Notes: a model not told the origin generated them from the sequence alone. 60,000 bases of DNA from Adiantum capillus-veneris (GCA_014529385.2 CM043952.1:66344870-66404869), one strand, 5' to 3'. Positions 1 to 10,835 are shown, counted from the stretch's first letter. Numbers and translations: made by a program.

Positions 1-1553
1 CGCAAAAAAAATAGATCTGGCTGAACCAGGAGAAGAGCCTAGACCAGCCTCCTACATAGAAAATGACCTAACAAAAGAAGACGAAGAGCTTTTGTTAAGC
101 TTACTGAAAGAATACCGAGATATCTTTGCTTGGTCTTATAAGGATCTCAAGGAAGTTGATCCAGAAATCTGTCAACATACCATACCCATGACAGATGACG
201 CAAAACCAAGCAGACAAAGGCCATACACATATAATGAAACATTTTCTAGAAAGATCAAAGAAGAGATAGAAAAGCTAAAGGAAGCCAAATTGGCATTTAT
301 GAAATTGAACACACAGACTGGGTGTCTCCAATTGTGGTAGTACCCAAGAAAAATGGAAAATTACGAGTGTGTATCAATCTCAAGAAGGTGAATGCAGCTA
401 CCATTAGAGACAACTTTCCTCTTCCAATCACTGAGCATGTTTTACAATGAGTTGCAGGGAAAGAAGCTTATAGCTTGTAGATGGATTTTTGGGATACAAT
501 CAACTTTTGGTTGACCCCAAGGATCAACATAAACTGCCTTTACAACTGAATGGGGTATTTTTGCCTATCAGGTTATGCCTTTTGGATTAACTAATGCTCC
601 TGCCACCTTCCAAAGATTGATGAGCCATGCTTTTAAAGAATATCTTCGGAATTTCTTGGAAGTATATATGGATGATCTATATGTACATTCATCAATCTGG
701 ACAGATCATTTTTGAACACTTCAAAAAGGTATTCGAAAAATATAGACTTTACAGGATTTACTTAAATCTTGAAAAGTGCACATTTACGGATAGACAAGGA
801 AAAATTCTTGGACATATAGTGTCTAAAAATGGCATAGCTACTGATATGGATAAAATTCATGTTAGTGCTAATTTGCTTAGACCAACAACAGTCAAGGGGG
901 TGCAAGCTTTCATGGGACATTGTGGATATTATAGATTGTTCATTTACATGTATGCTATAATTGCAAAACCCATGTATAGCTTGATCACACACTTTGAATG
1001 GACTGATGAGTGTGAAGAATCCTTCATGAAGCTTAAGCAAGCTCTCACTTCAGCTCCAATATTGAAAGCACCAGAAAGGAATAAGATATTCCACATACAT
1101 GTAGATGCTTCCAATTTTTCCATTGGATGTATACTAGCTCAACCAGGAGATGGGAAACTTGATTTTTCTATTTCTTATGCTAGCCGACAGTTGAACATGG
1201 CAGAAAAGAACTATATCACCATTGAGAGGGAAGGATTAGGAATGATCTATGCCATCAAAAAGTATAAACATTACCTATTAGCAAACAAATTTGTATTCTT
1301 TGTGGACCACCAAGCCTTATTGTACTTGGTCAACAAGCCATGCAACACAGGAAGAATAGTGAGATGGTTCATCATTATTTTGGAATCTGATTTCACTATA
1401 GGTGTGAAAAAAGGCACCACTCATCAAAGAGAAAATCATTTATCAAGGATTGTTTCAGGAGAACCACCTAAAGGAGTAGATGATGATCTACCAGATGCAT
1501 ATCTGTTCTCCATGGAAAGATACCTCAATGGTCGGAAAACATGGTATCCTTGA
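1..1553 (+). pseudogene. Ty3/gypsy pol remnant: reverse transcriptase and RNase H
   Basis: This is a decayed Ty3/gypsy reverse transcriptase and RNase H that enters from the left edge. The RT start reads DIFAWSYKDL (about 118-150) and EIEHTDW then VVVPKKNGKLRVCINLKKVN (about 300-390). The palm holds MPFGLTNAPATFQRL (about 573-620) and the catalytic box YMDD (about 665-676). RNase H starts near 1090 with HVDASNFSIGCILAQ and runs through SYASRQLN, EREGLGMIYAIKKYKHYLL and FVDHQALLYLV. These motifs spread over several frames: frame changes near 300-340 and 620, and stops around 447-550 in the RT fingers/palm, break the protein. RNase H through 1553 is the longest open stretch. The enzyme would copy element RNA into DNA inside a cytoplasmic particle; this copy cannot be active. 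Family assignment is firm, lineage is not. Confidence 0.93.
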
Positions 1554-3195
1554 TGACCATAGCTCAAGTGGATTCACAAATAACACTTCCTATTACAATT
1601 GGATTAATTCAGCGATCGGCTATGTATCAATTACTACCTGGAAGGTTTTACAAAATAAATCGAGATGGAATATTTCTTTTATGCATTAATCCTGAGGAGA
1701 AAACCCAATACCCGAGTCAAGCACATATTACCATAGGAGGACTTTACTTTGTGAAAGACCAAACTATGCAAAGGATCTTGAGACTTGGAGTATTTTGGCC
1801 AACTAGGAGGAGGGATGTTCACTCTTTTGTGAAGAATTGTCCTCAATGTCAAAACTAAACGCCCATACCTCATGTGACATTGTTCCAAATATCACTTGTT
1901 CCTAAGTGGAGTAACTATCTAGTTACTTACTTATCAAGCCGATTCCTGAGGATATGAGTAAACACCGTCAAAGAGCAATTGAAACTGAAGCAAGAAACTA
2001 TGCTCTGAATGGAAACCAATTGTATTGGAGAGGTAAAGATCACCATTTGCATCTTTGTGCGAATATATTTCCCTTATAAAACAAGCACATGCTAGATTAG
2101 CTGGAGGTCACTTCTCTAGTGAGACCACCGCAAGAGCAATCTTAATGGTAGGTATATGGTGTCCAACACTTTTTGCAGATGCCAAAGAATATGTTTGAAG
2201 GTGTGATGCATGTCCAACGAGCAAAAATGCCAACCCGTGTAGATAGCATGCCCTTAAGACGAATGATGGGGGCAAGAACTTTTGCAAAATGGGATATAGA
2301 TTTTGTTGGGCCAATATAGCCACCTACTTATAGAACCCAAGCTCAATATATCATTGTAGCTACAAAATATTTGACCAAGTGGGCCGAGGCTAAACCAACT
2401 CAAAAGAATGATTCTAGAACCACCGCCGCATTCTTATATGAGTGTGTGCTCACAAGATATGGACTACCAATAGAAATTGTCAGTGTTAGGGGAACTCATT
2501 TCCTCAATGAGGTAATTGAGTATCTACTTAATGAGTTTATGGTCATCCATAACAAATCACTCCCTATTATCCACAAGCAAATGGACAAGCTGAGCATACG
2601 AATAAAATTCTTAGATCGGTATTGACTAAAGTGGTTAGTTTAGGAAGGGCAGACTGGGAAATGAATCTCCATGCTGCTCTATGGGCTTATAGAGTTTCAT
2701 TCAAAATAGTTTTAAATGCTACACCCTCTAACCTTGTTTATGGTCTTGATGCCATACTGCCAATAAAAATTTCTATTGCCGACACTAAGGGTAGCCAAGG
2801 ATCTTGAGTGGACTGGACATGAATTGTCAAAGAGGCTTGAAGATTTAGAAAAGCTTAATGAGAAAAGGCTAATTGATGTAGCTCACATCTACGCACAAAA
2901 GCAAAAACAAAAACAGTTTTTTGATTCCCATTTAATAACAAAAATCTTCAAAAAAGAGAACTTAGTTTTGGTCTATTCCCTTAAGCAACACATTTCCAAG
3001 TTTAAGAAAAAGGAAAACGCACCGTTGTCATTGAAGATGTATCCCAGTGGAGTAGTTATGTTGTCCACCCTAGATGGTGAACCAATGGCTAACTGGATTA
3101 GTGGATGTCGTTTAAAGAAGTACAATTTTCCACTAACCAATGAATTGCTAGAAATGATGCATGCAACAAAGCAACAAAAGATAAAAAGACAGTAG
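1554..3195 (+). pseudogene. Ty3/gypsy integrase remnant with two zinc-binding modules
   Basis: Continues the same pol. A first His/Cys module lies at about 1715-1858 (AHITIGGLYF, then VKNCPQCQ). A second lies at about 2085-2220 (GGHFSSETTARAIL, then a broken RCDAC). The catalytic core follows: first Asp in WDIDFVGPI (about 2290-2316), then YIIVATKYLTKWAEAK and FLYECVLTRYGLPIEIVS. The second-Asp position reads VRGTHF, so the Asp appears lost, and the Glu region (about 2570-2600) is unrecognisable. The C-terminal part (about 2780-3195) has LEWTGHELSKRLEDLEKL and WISGCRLKKYN, the tail expected after an integrase core. Stops at 2625 and nearby plus frame shifts at about 1550, 2040 and 2770 break it. 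The protein would have joined element DNA to the genome; it is inactive here. Confidence 0.88.
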
Positions 3196-3360
3196 GTTAT
3201 TTATGGAGCCCAAGAAGAAGCTCGGCTTTGAGTACTCAAAAGGAGATCTGCTCTCAAGAATCAAAAAATACTTATTTCCATCAACACTCTGGAACCAGAT
3301 GACCGATAATGCGAATTGTAGAAAGATACAGTGCCAACAGATGATGAATGGTTAGAAGGT

Positions 3361-3840
3361 ATGGACCTTCGCATCAAAGTACAACTGAACAATCATAGCA
3401 CAAATGCATTGATCAACACATGAGCTTGAGTAAATGCACTCAGTTATTCCACATACAAGAAAGCAACAAGTCAGTCTTTGACAGCAGGAATAGCGACTAT
3501 TAAAGGATGCAACAAGAACCCAACACCAACATTTGGGAGTAGTAAACTTAAGCGTGATAGTACATGGATGTTTATGCCCTTATCAATTTGTATGCTTACC
3601 TGATGAACACATGAATGAAACAATGATTCTTGGAATCCCATGGATGCGGACTTACAAGGCAGTACCAGATTAGGATACCAATAAACTCAAGCTATCACCT
3701 AAAGGTGGACAACTCATTGTTCCAATTGCACCAAGAAAAGAGGAATAGAAACGAGGCTACCAACAAAGCAAACCACAAAGCGATCAATCTTCTCCATCAT
3801 ATCGACAAGTAAATGCTACAAGGAGTCATGAAAATTTGGG
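3361..3840 (+). pseudogene. Retropepsin-like (aspartic protease) remnant downstream of integrase
   Basis: Starting at 3361 the translation runs MDLRIKVQLNNHSTNALINT, then two TGA stops (3421 and 3427) interleaved with the residues where a retropepsin Asp-Thr/Ser-Gly-Ala loop is expected, then VNALSYSTYKKA. After a frame change near 3545 it continues CPYQFVCLPDEHMNETMILG and IPWMRTYKAVPD, the usual second half of a gypsy protease (hydrophobic-Leu-Gly-x-Pro-Trp). The catalytic Asp codon reads as Asn (ALINT). Such a protease cuts the Gag-Pol polyprotein. The odd point is position: it follows the integrase on the same strand, whereas Ty3/gypsy elements normally place it before RT. It may be a separate 3' ORF or the stump of another element. 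Confidence 0.6.
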
Positions 3841-4432
3841 TACCAAAAGCACAGCTTAAGGACATCCCGATTCAAATCTGAGTGCCCAAAACATCATCTA
3901 TTATACCAAAGACGGTTCCAAGGTTCAAAACACAAAGAGGCGCAGCTTCGATCAAGGAACCTAACACAAAATGGATTTGAAAGGAAAAGAAGCACTTATC
4001 TTCTCCGCAAAGTTTAAAACTGACCAAGCAATGGAGAGTTAAGTCTCAGAAGACTCAACCACACCATTCTGACCAAGACAAACCAAGATAGCAATGGCGG
4101 GTAAAAGATCGACAACAATCACTATTGATACCAATAGCTCAAGAAATCAGTGTGCCAAAGCATCTTGATGGTACAATCAAGCAAAGAGCACACAAGCTAC
4201 AAGATTGGTCTTTGAAAGAAAACCAAGGAAAACCTCGACGTTAGAAACCCTTGAGTTAATTACTCAAAACCCAACTCTTGCACAACATAACAGTTTTAAG
4301 TGCATTGATCTTCAAAGCATGGTAGAACCAACCAAGGCTATGCATAGACACAATTGTTCAACCCATGCACACAGTCATCCCGGAGTACGCCATCTAGGAT
4401 GGGTGGAAGGGAACTAAGTAATTAAGGGCAAT
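3841..4432 (+). pseudogene. Degenerate tail of the same retroelement, no recognisable domain
   Basis: Short open stretches continue in the sense direction (for example 4205-4417, which contains LETLELITQNPTLAQHNSFK), broken by many stops. I recognise no domain. The purine-rich run that follows suggests this is the 3' end of the internal region of a decayed LTR element. Confidence 0.4.
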
Positions 4433-5506
4433 GTTTGAAGAGGGAGGAAAAAGTTTGATGTTAACGTGTGATTTTTTGCAAAATTACCTAATAATGCTCT
4501 TACAAATCATCAACAGGGGAAATCTAACTGATAACATCTCCCCGATGAGTGTAAATAGTGTATATACAATGAGAAAATCATCAAAAAATAGTCTTTGTTG
4601 GTTATTTTTCTTGATATTGGGATTTAAAAATAGAGAAATCCAACAAAAAACAATGAAGCTATGTTTTTTGATGGATTTTTTTAATTATTGGATTTTCACT
4701 TTGCTTTTTTAGCACATTTTATTATTTTCTTTGATTTTTTCAATAAACAGGTCAAAAAATTAATAGTAAATATCAAATGAGCTCAGATGGAAAAACTGAA
4801 GATACGCTGATGATCAGAGGGACAAGGCAGACATGCACAAAAAAACTTAAATCAAATCGGCAGATGGAAGCGGGAAGCCTAAATTAGGCGGTCAAGGCCT
4901 ACTTTTGCAGAATTCTTGCAGAATGAGCTACGAGAATCCGATTGAGAAAATTTTTAAGTCTAACATAGATTTCATGGCCTAGTAGGACTAACAAAGAAAT
5001 TTGGAAAAAAATAGTTCGAGAACTCCGAGTACAGATATCCAGGGTAGTCTAAAATCACCTCATTCCACTTGTCGCCTTTGGAGAGGGAGCTTTTGACCTT
5101 CTTTGTTCGCATTTTCCAGAGTCCACAATCACCCATTTAGAGTACCGTCTCATACGAGACATGAGGTGTAAGTTCTATACTTATCAATGATCCATTCTGT
5201 ATGATCGGTAGCTAGTCTAAACCCTGGGAAAAAACCCTACAGTCCGAGCAGTGCACGAGATATCCTACGACCGAAAATTGACCATAGCGGCCTGGCAGCT
5301 GAACCAAATCTCATGAGACTTGAACTGTAGCATGCCCCTACATAATAGAACACTTCTATACCAATGGTTGACCATTCGACAGGGGTCAAGGGGGGTCCCA
5401 AGTAGAAAATCTAGGTTTTTGGCAGATGCCAAAATTGGATTCTGACTCCACACACAGTTTATAGACCGGGTCTATACACAATGTATATGATTGGTTTCAT
5501 AAAATC
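4433..5506 (+). other. Putative polypurine tract and start of a decayed 3' LTR
   Basis: A purine run (GAAGAGGGAGGAAAAAG, about 4436-4452) is followed by TGTTAACG, which resembles a polypurine tract and the TG start of an LTR. The AT-rich stretch to 5506 has no gene I can support. I found no partner LTR in the window, so the 3' boundary is unknown. The region is interrupted at 5512 by a later LTR-element insertion and would originally have continued at 9947. Confidence 0.35.
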
Positions 5507-5511
5507 AATCA

Positions 5512-5800
5512 TGTTATGGAATTACTATTTATCCATTTATTGCAGGTGACAAGTGGCAAAAGCATCAACAGATAATGGATTATGCAAAAGGATATTATAC
5601 TTTATGTCCCGTAGCACTCCACTCTAGGAGGTGCGCCTACATGTGCTCTTTTTCTCTGTCTTGCTCTCAGTCTCTCTGTGTTCGCATACGTCGTGGTTTA
5701 TGTGCTATGGGAATCGTCAGGTATGTAAATTTTTCAGTTTATGCTAGATATTGTGCTATCTTGTGTATTTTGTAGTGCAGCCATGTTTGCGTTTGTAGTA
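5512..5800 (+). repeat. 5' LTR of the 5507-9946 element (internally deleted)
   Basis: It starts TGTTATGGAATTAC and ends GCGTTTGTAGTA, directly before the primer-binding site. Against the 486-bp 3' copy it lacks about 190 bp: it jumps from TATACTTTATGT to CCCGTAGCACTCCACTC. The missing segment is the one with the promoter-like ATAAATAAATA run in the other copy. Its final base pair is TA where the 3' copy has the canonical CA. Confidence 0.88.
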
Positions 5801-5801
5801 G

Positions 5802-5813
5802 TGGTATCAGAGC
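5802..5813 (+). other. Primer-binding site, initiator methionine tRNA type
   Basis: TGGTATCAGAGC lies 1 nt after the 5' LTR. It is the standard plant retrotransposon site complementary to the 3' end of tRNA-iMet. The same 12-mer primes the copia element (43140) and, reversed, the minus-strand gypsy element (26664-26675). Confidence 0.9.
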
Positions 5814-6372
5814 CTAGGCTATGCTCCAAAGATTAAGGATATCGATAATCAAAAGCTAAGTAGATCATTTTTTTAATTATGTATTTATTCTTCTTGAATA
5901 TGCTTTTAATTGATTGAACTGTGATTGTACATGCTCACTATTAACTTTTTTTTCTTTTTGATTGATTAGAATCAGTATAAAAATTAGAGTATCTATGTTA
6001 ATCAAACATGTGAAGCATCTGATGTTTAAAGTAGTTCATGTTATGATTTCTAAGAATTATAGAGTAAATTAATTAGGTGAATGATACAATAGAAAAAGGA
6101 GGATGTATATATAGGCTTTGTTTGGAATTTGTAGAAGAAGAAGAAGGTTGAAGCGAGATTAATTTAGCAGAATAGAAGCAATCCGAAGAGATCTTAAAGG
6201 AATTGAGTTCAGGGGCTTGAGAAAGCTCGAGAGAGTGGATGAACACTTAGATTGGAAACTCTCAAACCGAATTCGGCATCAAGTCATAGCAAGAACCAAC
6301 CCTACAATTCAAATGTGGAGAAGAAATAAATAAATATATATATGTATATTAATCAATTAATTCCATAACATT
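5814..6372. other. Leader-like non-coding interior of the nested element
   Basis: AT-rich DNA after the primer site, with a short purine stretch around 6130-6160 and an AT microsatellite at about 6325-6350. I see no coding region. It ends with TTAATTCCATAACA (reverse complement of the LTR start), abutting the inverted LTR tail. Confidence 0.5.
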
Positions 6373-6541
6373 TGCTACAAACGGGAGCGCGAAAGGCTTG
6401 CAAAATACATAAAATAACACACTATAGACAATAAAACAATAAATCGGCATACCTGAATCATCGCACACACACATAATCGAGCTCAACACGAACAAAGAGA
6501 GAGTGAGAGAGGAAGAGAGCACACGCTGGCGCACCTCCTAA
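6373..6541 (-). repeat. Inverted partial LTR (3' end of the LTR, minus strand)
   Basis: Read on the minus strand, 6541 to 6373 gives TAGGAGGTGCGCC, then TGTGCTCT, a CT-rich stretch, TTCAGGTATG and finally CGTTTGTAGCA. This order matches the last half of the flanking plus-strand LTRs. It is clearly diverged from both. It ends exactly at the LTR CA terminus, followed by AA and then TGTTATGGAATTAA, which resembles the LTR start. It shows that the inverted interior belongs to the same or a sister family. Confidence 0.72.
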
Positions 6542-6646
6542 AGCGAAGTGCCACATAGCAAGTGATGCATCCGCAGAAAGTGAAATAGATTTGTGATTGA
6601 AAGTAAAATTCATTGTGTGTGTGCGATAATCAATTTGTGGATTATG

Positions 6647-6898
6647 TTAGTGACGAAAAGGCATGCCCAGAATGATATCGGTGGATTGCAATGGTGCAAT
6701 TAAAAAGTCACGTTGTTCTGTGTAATCACCAATGGTAATTGCGAAAGATTTAACTCCACGTGTGCCATTGTACCTAGTTCTTTGAAAAGCACATTTTACT
6801 TTGTATGTGATGGCGGGAAAAAGAGCAGTGCAATCGGGTGGCCTCTGTACTCGTGCACAATCCACAAACCACGCCTCATGTAAACAAGCAAAGAACAA
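6647..6898 (-). pseudogene. Ty3/gypsy protease, C-terminal half
   Basis: The minus-strand reading contains CLHEAWFVDCARVQ, then GVKSFAITIGDYTEQRDFLI and APLQSTDIILGMPF. The ending (Asp-hydrophobic-hydrophobic-Leu-Gly-Met-Pro-Phe) is the second half of a gypsy retropepsin. The first half lies at 8319-8460 on the same strand, separated by about 1.4 kb of unrelated DNA. No RT follows on this strand; only about 100 bp separate it from the inverted LTR tail, so pol after the protease is deleted. Confidence 0.75.
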
Positions 6899-6904
6899 AA
6901 CAAA

Positions 6905-8312
6905 GGGGGCACCACCCTAAATTAAGAGGTTTAGGGACCTCACACATAGTGCACATAGGCAAGTGAGACTTTTGGCATTATGATGGCATCAAAACATATG
7001 GCAAAACACATAGAAACGAAGCTTAGGGACCTTATGTAGCATGTATATACACAAGACATCAGCTTAACAATACAACGGCATCTGATCATACATAACAAGG
7101 ATATAGAGAAGCAAGCCAAGGATGGCATAATCCCTTGTCAAAAACAATCAACCCAGCAAGTAGGTATGATCTTACTAGCAACACATCAATACCTTAGAGA
7201 ATGATGGCGAGGATGGTGGCCATGGAGCATGAGAGAAGACTCCTTATTTAGGTTTTAGGGCTAGTAATGTAGCATACTAGAGGGAGAGAGAGAGAGGAAG
7301 AGAGAGTAGAGCTCCATCCATAGCTCCTCGTTGTGAGCAATGTCGTCATAGCTTCGTTGCTTGGTGAAGTGGGTGAAGTGTTGGTTTTGAGTGAGAGAAG
7401 GCCTCCTTATATAGGTTTCTGAGAGGGTTTAGGATCAGGGATAAACATGCTTAAATCCGCTGATTGGGGTTACTTTTTGCTTAGGGTAGTCAACAGATTG
7501 AGGTCACCTGATATGTCACCATCAAGATATTCTCTAGAGTGATGTGAGAGGGGAGGATAAATGCTGATTTTTTTGATTGTGACAAATGGGGATAAGGCCT
7601 TGACCAGCATTTAAGAGCAAGTAAGGTGGCTGTTGAAACTGGAGGTTCTGCACATGTTAGGGGGGGACCTGCTGGGTCCTCCTGAATATCAAATTCTCAA
7701 AAAATCCTCAACCATGGCTTCTTTTGACATGTGTTCTTTGAAAAAATCAGCATGTCTCTTTTCAACTCAAAAGTCTTTATCCCTGTTGACTCACCTTTAC
7801 CATAAGATTTTCCCCTTTTCTCCTCCTGTAACTGCATTGTTGATGCCCAATCACTACTTCTAGTAACAGTGAACTGTTACCTACCAAATACTTATGGTGC
7901 AGTAAAAAATATTTACCATGGGTAAAAAAAGTTACTGAAGGTAAAAAGTGATTTGTATTTACCATGTAGGTGAAAAATATTTATTGCAGGTAAAAAATAT
8001 TTACTGTGGTAAAAAATATTTACTGTCGATAAAAAAGTGAAAACGGAGTATGCTGTGCTGTGAGTCCACACGAACATCCTCGTGTAAATTTCACTAGAAA
8101 TTCATACTTAGAATGGGCTATTTTGTAAGATATGGGTTGTAGGCATGCATAAGAGCTCGTTCCCACGTATCTTCTGTCCATGGCACTTTTTACTCTTTGG
8201 TGCTTGTGAAGTAGATTTTTCTTCTCTTTCGAGATCCCTTGGACTAGAGTATCCTCATCTCCCCAACAACTGACTGTGCCTTTATTGCATCTTCAGAAGG
8301 GGTCCTAAAAAC
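6905..8312. mobile_element. Unidentified insertion splitting the protease
   Basis: About 1.4 kb separates the two halves of one protease, so it is an insertion or the product of a rearrangement. It includes promoter-like text (TCCTTATATAGGTTTCTG near 7400), a purine run (about 7270-7305) and a short tandem repeat (7880-8036). I found no ORF with a known domain and no convincing terminal repeats or target duplication. A solo LTR is one possibility, unproven. Confidence 0.4.
7880..8036 (+). repeat. Short AT-rich tandem repeat (GGTAAAAAATATTTACTG type)
   Basis: Variants of GTAAAAAATATTTAC recur about six to seven times with spacings near 18-26 bp (about 7900, 7920, 7938, 7963, 7988, 8010, 8028). 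Each unit is itself almost palindromic (GTAAAtATTTAC). Non-coding. Confidence 0.7.
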
Positions 8313-8318
8313 CATGCA

Positions 8319-9316
8319 TCAGTATGCAGATGGTGTGGTGGTTAAGTTCAATTTTCTAACCAATTTTTCAGAAGCAAAAAAATCGTGTGAACTACCATCA
8401 TCGTGTAAAATAGACACACTTGAATCTTGAATTTTGCCTGTTTGATGGAGCAAGGCATGAATTGAAATCGGCTTACCTGATACGTGAGGTGGTGTTGCAG
8501 TTGTCCAATCAGCCCACGGCATCGTTGAGGGGTTCTGATGGATCTTCGATGTTGTGTATGCAAGCTGTGGGTTGGCGAGGACGGGGTGGACGGTTGTTGG
8601 TGCAGTTGGCTTCAACATGGCCGTATTTGGTGGCATTTGAAGCACCAAACACCATTGCGATGTGCAGGGGGGGTGGGGTGATAATGTGTGTTTGAAATTT
8701 GAGGTGCAGTGTGTGTGGGTGGAGTGGCGGAATTGTGTTGTGGGCGATGATTATTTTGGTGACTACGGGGAAAAGTGGGTGGACTTTTTGGTGTGTAATT
8801 ATTTGTGCAAGGATTTGAAGTATACCTGTTGAAATTATTACCGTTGCGATTGCAGTTGCGGTTGTTGCTACCCCACTGACTGCGAGGTTGAAAATTGGGA
8901 CGCTTGGGGTTGCGCGTGCTGTGCACTTCATGGACGATAGAGTTGATTTCTTTCTTAGCATGGTAGGCCAACGATATAGCTTCATAAAGAGACACCGGCT
9001 TAAGAGAACTGAGTTTTGATTGTATACCATTGGGAAGACCATCTTCATATTTGCACTGGAGACACTTCTTCTACCATACAAAGGAGTAGAAGACATTCCC
9101 AAAAGCAGTCGGTGTAACGAGAGATAGTGTCGTCTTGTATCCATGAGAATCTGGCCCAAGCATGACGAGCGTCAAGGCCAAATTGAGGGGGTAGGAAGGA
9201 ATCTTTGATCCACTATTGAAAACTATCCCAAGTTGATGGTCGTTCTGTCGTTTTGCAAAGCACGCTTCAGCAGAGTGAAGCTTGACCAGAAAGTTGATTA
9301 GTAGCACAACAGGCAT
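8319..9316 (-). pseudogene. Ty3/gypsy gag and protease N-terminus remnant
   Basis: On the minus strand this runs from capsid-like sequence (PVVLLINFLVKLHSAEACFA, 9316 onward) through a basic Asn-rich linker to a CCHC zinc knuckle. The knuckle is split by a frame change: CFKC in one frame, then KYGHVEANC in the next (about 8600-8645). A protease start follows near 8400-8460 (SIHALLHQTGKIQ, then LHDDGSSHDFFASEKLVRKL), with Asp-Asp-Gly where Asp-Ser-Gly is usual. Three frames are needed to follow it, so it is dead. Gag packages element RNA. Gag-then-protease on the minus strand inside a plus-strand LTR pair is the main oddity. Confidence 0.75.
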
Positions 9317-9455
9317 ATGGAATGTTCTAAAGTTTCACTATTTTTATTATATGCTAATTTTTTTGACACAGATTTCTAATCACTGTTTTTGACAAGTATT
9401 GTTGCAAATTTCTGATCTTTGCAGCTGAGGACAGTTGCTTTCCAACAGAGAGGTA

Positions 9456-9941
9456 TGTTATGGAATTAATATTTATCAATTTATTGTAGCTGACCGGTGG
9501 CAAAAGCATCAACAAATAATGGATTATGTAGAAGGATATTATAATTTATGTATATTTGATTATTCAAGTGCTCTTTATGAGCTTTGGCCATTTATGTCCG
9601 GCCGACCGGTCTGTACTCATTTTTGAGCATTCAAGAAATCTATAAATAAATACGTGCAAGAGGGAAATGCTCACTCTTGCATGGGGGGAGATTGCACCCA
9701 GTGTCTGTGTATTCTTCTCTCCTCTCCTCTCTTCTCTCTCGCCGTGTTGGCATAGCACTCCACTCTAGGAGTTGCGCCTACACGTGCTCTTTTGCACTGT
9801 CTCGCTCTCAGTCTCTCTGTGTTTACATACGTCGTGATTTATGTGCTATGGGAATCTTCACATATGCAGATTTGTCATTTTATGCTAGTTATTATGTAAT
9901 CTTGGGTATTTTGCAGGGCAACCATGTTTGCATTTGTAGCA
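9456..9941 (+). repeat. 3' LTR of the 5507-9946 element
   Basis: 486 bp, opening TGTTATGGAATTAATATT and ending CATTTGTAGCA, with the target duplication AATCA right after. A TATA-like ATAAATAAATA sits at about 9640-9650, ahead of a CT-rich leader (about 9715-9740). A short purine run just before it (ACAGAGAGG, about 9445-9453) may be the polypurine tract. Confidence 0.87.
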
Positions 9942-10269
9942 AATCAAGGCAAGCTCTCAAAAAGCAGAAAACAACCCGAAGGCTACAAAGCGTCAAATTT
10001 GACATATGAAGTCAAATTGACTCCAAATGGGCCAAAAATGGATGAGTTGCTTCAGGACTATGTAGCGGACAAGTCCATAGCCTCAAAAGTGACTAACCAA
10101 CTCCACAGGCCATGTAGTCACAAAAATCGGTGATTCAGAGTCGGCAAAGCACGAGATGATGCTGACAAGACAAAACTTTACCAAATTCAATTTAGGACTT
10201 GTTTTAGGTGTATTGAATATGTTTAAATCAAAATTTGTCAAGTTAAGTTTAAAAAAAAAGGAACTGCTT

Positions 10270-10290
10270 TAAATAATCGTGATTATTTAC
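10270..10290. repeat. Imperfect palindrome, copy 1
   Basis: TAAATAATCGTGATTATTTA followed by C. It is the 10814 palindrome with one central change (CGTG instead of CGCG), followed by the same CTTTTG. Confidence 0.8.
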
Positions 10291-10813
10291 TTTTGCATAT
10301 TTCTGACTTGAAAATGGTACCTTCACATCACCCATCACTTGTCCACACCTATTACATGCCACATTTCAAATATGAGACAAAATGATCAATGATAACTTGG
10401 AAAATTGTCTACAAACGCAAAGAAGTCCTTTCAAATCAATTTTTAAGTTATCAGTCACATTTTTTGATCCAAATCACCTTTTATCACATACACAGGGTCT
10501 ACATCATGCCTAGAACCAATTTGCACCAGAAAATGTTCATTTTGATTTGCCAAGATGGGGGGGAAATTGCAACATTGGTTTCATGGACCAAAGCACATGA
10601 TGTCCCAAGCCCATTGACCAAGTTTGAACAAATTTGGAGCTAAAAATCTCAACATCCCCTTATATCTATTGTTTCATAGACTGAAAGCCTGAATCTGGCA
10701 CCATTTTCACCCTGTGCACTCAAATGAGCCCACACTTCACTCAGAGTATCTAATTCATATATATTTCAAGACTATGATGCCAAAATTACAAAAAGTTGAA
10801 TAATTCATTAGCT

Positions 10814-10835
10814 GTAAATAATCGCGATTATTTAC
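10814..10835. repeat. Perfect 22-bp palindrome, copy 2
   Basis: GTAAATAATCG is followed by its exact reverse complement CGATTATTTAC, with no spacer. Both copies share the downstream CTTTTG. It could form a cruciform or bind a dimeric protein; nothing in the sequence shows which. Confidence 0.9.

Larger units (their letters stand above)
5507..9946 (+). mobile_element. Nested LTR retroelement with target duplication AATCA
   Basis: Direct repeats at 5512-5800 and 9456-9941 both open TGTTATGGAATTA and close near CATTTGTAGCA/CGTTTGTAGTA. AATCA sits immediately outside each end (5507-5511 and 9942-9946), the 5-bp target duplication of an integrase-made insertion. A primer-binding site (5802-5813) puts the element on the plus strand. 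Recognisable coding in the interior (protease 6647-6898, gag/protease 8319-9316) and a partial LTR (6373-6541) all run on the minus strand, so the interior is rearranged. It is older than the copia element: the two LTRs differ at many positions and the left one is internally deleted. It cannot move on its own. Confidence 0.88.
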
